Position numbers and translations under genes: made by a program. The notes below the pieces were generated by a model. It made no database searches. It was not told where the DNA came from and saw only the letters and a list, made by a program, of their open reading frames with translations. A stretch of DNA of 6,917 nucleotides from Planctomycetota bacterium (GTDB taxonomy: Bacteria > Planctomycetota > Phycisphaerae > Phycisphaerales > SM1A02): contig JAPUKX010000078.1 in NCBI GenBank assembly GCA_027295435.1, forward strand, positions 1 to 6,917, read 5' to 3'. The first letter of the stretch is position 1. The number at the start of each line of letters is the position of its first letter. Below are positions 5,582 through 6,917 of the stretch, in pieces.

Positions 5582-5620
5582 GGCAACGCGGCCCGTAGCG
5601 AGGTGCTCGCCAGTGTTGCC
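5582..5620 (+). other. Nested hairpin in the leader of the exporter genes
   Basis: GGCAAC (5582-5587) pairs with GTTGCC (5615-5620). Within it GCGAG (5598-5602) pairs with CTCGC (5606-5610) around GTG. The structure ends 59 bases before the permease ATG. It could be a leader RNA element. The pairing is seen; the function is unknown. Confidence 0.35.
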
Positions 5621-5679
5621 GTTGACCTCGGGATGCCGGTGTCGGAGCAGCACCTTTCCCCGAACCGCCTTAGGCTCGC

Positions 5680-6603
5680 ATGAAGCTAGAGACGCCCTTG
5701 GATGCGCGTGTCGAGCAGACAACCTTCCAGGTCGGCGACGCGCGCGCCTCCGAAGCGGACCGCGACGCGCTTCGCTCGATGCCCGGAGCATCGATCAATC
5801 GGCCGCCTAAGGGTTGGCCGGAGTTGCAACTACGGCAGATCTGGGCGCACCGGGAGCTGATCTGGTTCCTCGGGATGCGCGATGTGCTTGTGCGCTACAA
5901 GCAGATGTTCCTGGGCGGTCTGTGGGCGGTGATGCAGCCGTTGGCCCAGATGGCGCTGTACGCGCTGGTGTTCGGGTACATCGCGAAGTTGAAGGCGGAG
6001 AACGACCTGCCGTACGGCGTCTTCATCTTCGCGGCCCTGGTTCCCTGGCAGTACTTCGCCAACTCGATGACCGGCGTGAGCATGAGCCTGGTCGGCAATC
6101 CGGGTCTGCTTCAGAAGATTGCGTTCCCGCGACTGGTCCTGCCGTTCTCATCACTCATCTCGCCGATCGTCGATCTGACGCTGGCGACGGCTATCGTTGT
6201 CGTCATGGTCCTGTTCTACGGCCCTACTCCGTCGTGGCGGATCCTTCTGATCCCGGCCTTCTACCCGCTGGCGACGTTGACGGCGTTCGCCATCGGCCTC
6301 TGGTTGGCGGCGATCAACGTGCGATACCGAGACGTGCAGCATCTGATCCCGTTCGCGATGCTATTCTGGTTCTTCATGACGCCCGTGGTCTATTCCAAGC
6401 AGTTGGTGCCGCATGGTGTGCTGAGTATTCTGCTCGAGCTGAACCCCATGCAGTTGGTGACGACCGGCGTTCGCTGGGCGGCGCTGGGGACGGATCCGCC
6501 CCGATTGATGAGCTTCCTTTCGATCCCCGGAGTGCTCCTGATTCTGGTGTCCGGGCTCTACTTTTTCCGACGCAGCGAAAGCAGCTTTGCGGACGTGGTC
6601 TAA
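5680..6603 (+). CDS. wzm: ABC-2 type polysaccharide exporter, membrane permease (Wzm/KpsM/TagG family)
   Basis: An inner-membrane permease that, as a dimer with two ATPase subunits, exports lipid-linked O-antigen, capsule or other polysaccharide from the cytoplasm. The protein has 307 residues. A hydrophilic N-terminus of about 45 residues leads into an amphipathic stretch with the family signature ELIWFLGMRDVLVRYKQ (59-75). Six hydrophobic segments follow, at about 79-101, 113-130, 152-181, 187-212, 222-239 and 278-296. The end, ESSFADVV, is typical of the family. The start is uncertain. ATG 5680 has only a weak AGG, and the ATG at residue 34 would give a conventional length with the family-like NRPPKGW soon after. 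The ATPase gene begins three bases after the stop, so the two are almost surely co-translated. The exported sugar cannot be read from the permease. Confidence 0.92.
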   Translation: MKLETPLDARVEQTTFQVGDARASEADRDALRSMPGASINRPPKGWPELQLRQIWAHRELIWFLGMRDVLVRYKQMFLGGLWAVMQPLAQMALYALVFGYIAKLKAENDLPYGVFIFAALVPWQYFANSMTGVSMSLVGNPGLLQKIAFPRLVLPFSSLISPIVDLTLATAIVVVMVLFYGPTPSWRILLIPAFYPLATLTAFAIGLWLAAINVRYRDVQHLIPFAMLFWFFMTPVVYSKQLVPHGVLSILLELNPMQLVTTGVRWAALGTDPPRLMSFLSIPGVLLILVSGLYFFRRSESSFADVV

Positions 6604-6606
6604 CTC

Positions 6607-6917
6607 ATGGGTGACGTGGTTATCCGAGCACAGCGGCTGGGGAAGCTGTATCGCATTGGTCTGCGGGAACGCCAGGCCCATCAGACGCTTCGCACGGTTC
6701 TGAGCGACCTGCCCCGCACGGCGTGGCGATGGATGCGACGGTGGTCCGGGCAGCCGGCCGGCACGCGGAAACGGCCCGACAACCTGCTCTGGGCCCTGTC
6801 GGATGTCTCGTTTGAAGTCGAGCGCGGGCAGATCCTGGGCGTCGTCGGGCCCAACGGATCCGGAAAGAGTACGCTGCTGAAGCTCATGGCGGGTATCACC
6901 GCCCCCACAGAGGGATG
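6607..6917 (+). CDS. wzt: ABC transporter ATPase for polysaccharide export (Wzt/KpsT/TagH family), 3' end cut off by the window
   Basis: The cytoplasmic ATP-hydrolysing subunit that pairs with the upstream permease. ATG 6607 gives 103 residues before the window ends. The N-terminal strand VVIRAQRLGKLYRIG is followed by an arginine-rich insertion (about 20-58) and then LWALSDVSFEVERGQILGVV, typical of this family. The Walker A motif is GPNGSGKST (81-89); many relatives have GRNGAGKST. The signature motif, Walker B and any C-terminal carbohydrate-binding domain lie beyond the edge. Whether the exporter recognises a capped O-antigen-type chain therefore cannot be told. The start follows the permease stop by three bases with a weak ribosome site, implying translational coupling. 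Confidence 0.92.
   Translation, partial: MGDVVIRAQRLGKLYRIGLRERQAHQTLRTVLSDLPRTAWRWMRRWSGQPAGTRKRPDNLLWALSDVSFEVERGQILGVVGPNGSGKSTLLKLMAGITAPTEG

Larger units (their letters stand above)
5355..5679 (+). other. Gap between gmd and the exporter genes: promoter and structured leader, no supported gene
   Basis: No frame here has protein character. Open frames entering it are tails of shadows inside gmd or the permease. The gap contains a promoter-like pair at 5473-5501 and a nested hairpin at 5582-5620. A small GC hairpin just after gmd (CGCC 5362-5365 with GGCG 5371-5374) lacks a T-run. The exporter may therefore be transcribed separately from gmd with a leader of about 170 bases. Confidence 0.5.

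Noticed and set aside
5541..5810. 89-residue open frame across the gap and the permease start
   Set aside because: It overlaps the permease in another frame, starts at GTG without a ribosome site and has no recognisable pattern.
5814..6614. 266-residue open frame overlapping the permease
   Set aside because: It is a +1 shadow of the permease gene. The permease frame carries the membrane helices and family motifs.
6672..6682. CCAGGCCCATC repeats the sequence across the tRNA 3' end (852-862) and might mark an integration scar
   Set aside because: It is only 11 bases, lies inside the intact ATPase coding sequence, and no integrase is seen. A real attachment repeat is normally longer.

Overview
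The window is GC-rich bacterial DNA. It carries part of a surface-polysaccharide locus (GDP-fucose synthesis, glycosyltransferases and an ABC-type polysaccharide exporter) beside a manganese regulator and a leucine tRNA. The species cannot be read from the sequence. High GC, strongly GC-biased third codon positions, a tRNA without an encoded CCA end, an E. coli-like MntR and the style of the ABC permease fit a GC-rich proteobacterium or a planctomycete-like lineage. That is an impression, not a proof.

Layout. Bases 1-398 (minus) encode most of an MntR-type manganese-responsive repressor whose last residues lie beyond the left edge. Its promoter (428-455) is overlapped by a perfect inverted repeat that looks like an MntR box. 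The gap 456-774 has no credible protein gene. It holds a long nested inverted repeat (487-568), a second imperfect MntR-box-like site (604-619) and a possible tRNA -10 element. A tRNA-Leu(UAA) lies at 775-860 (plus). Three minus-strand genes follow, in transcription order: GDP-L-fucose synthase (4139-3177), a family 2 glycosyltransferase (2988-2188) and a family 4 glycosyltransferase (2106-925). The gaps between them are 188 and 81 bases and contain hairpins. GDP-mannose 4,6-dehydratase (4293-5354, plus) is divergent from the fucose synthase. A 325-base gap with a promoter-like site and leader hairpins precedes an ABC-2 polysaccharide export permease (5680-6603). The start of its ATPase partner (6607 to the right edge) follows after three bases.

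How the genes work together. Gmd converts GDP-mannose to GDP-4-keto-6-deoxymannose, and the divergent Fcl turns that into GDP-L-fucose. The two glycosyltransferases probably build sugars into a lipid-linked glycan. The Wzm/Wzt-type transporter would export a finished chain (O-antigen, capsule or other exopolysaccharide) across the inner membrane. That L-fucose enters the exported glycan is inferred from gene neighbourhood. MntR and the tRNA are probably neighbours rather than parts of this pathway.

No clearly new enzymatic system is visible. The most unusual signals are non-coding: the MntR operator pair, the nested inverted repeats, and hairpins with a shared GGTTGAT motif in the gaps of the minus-strand cluster.
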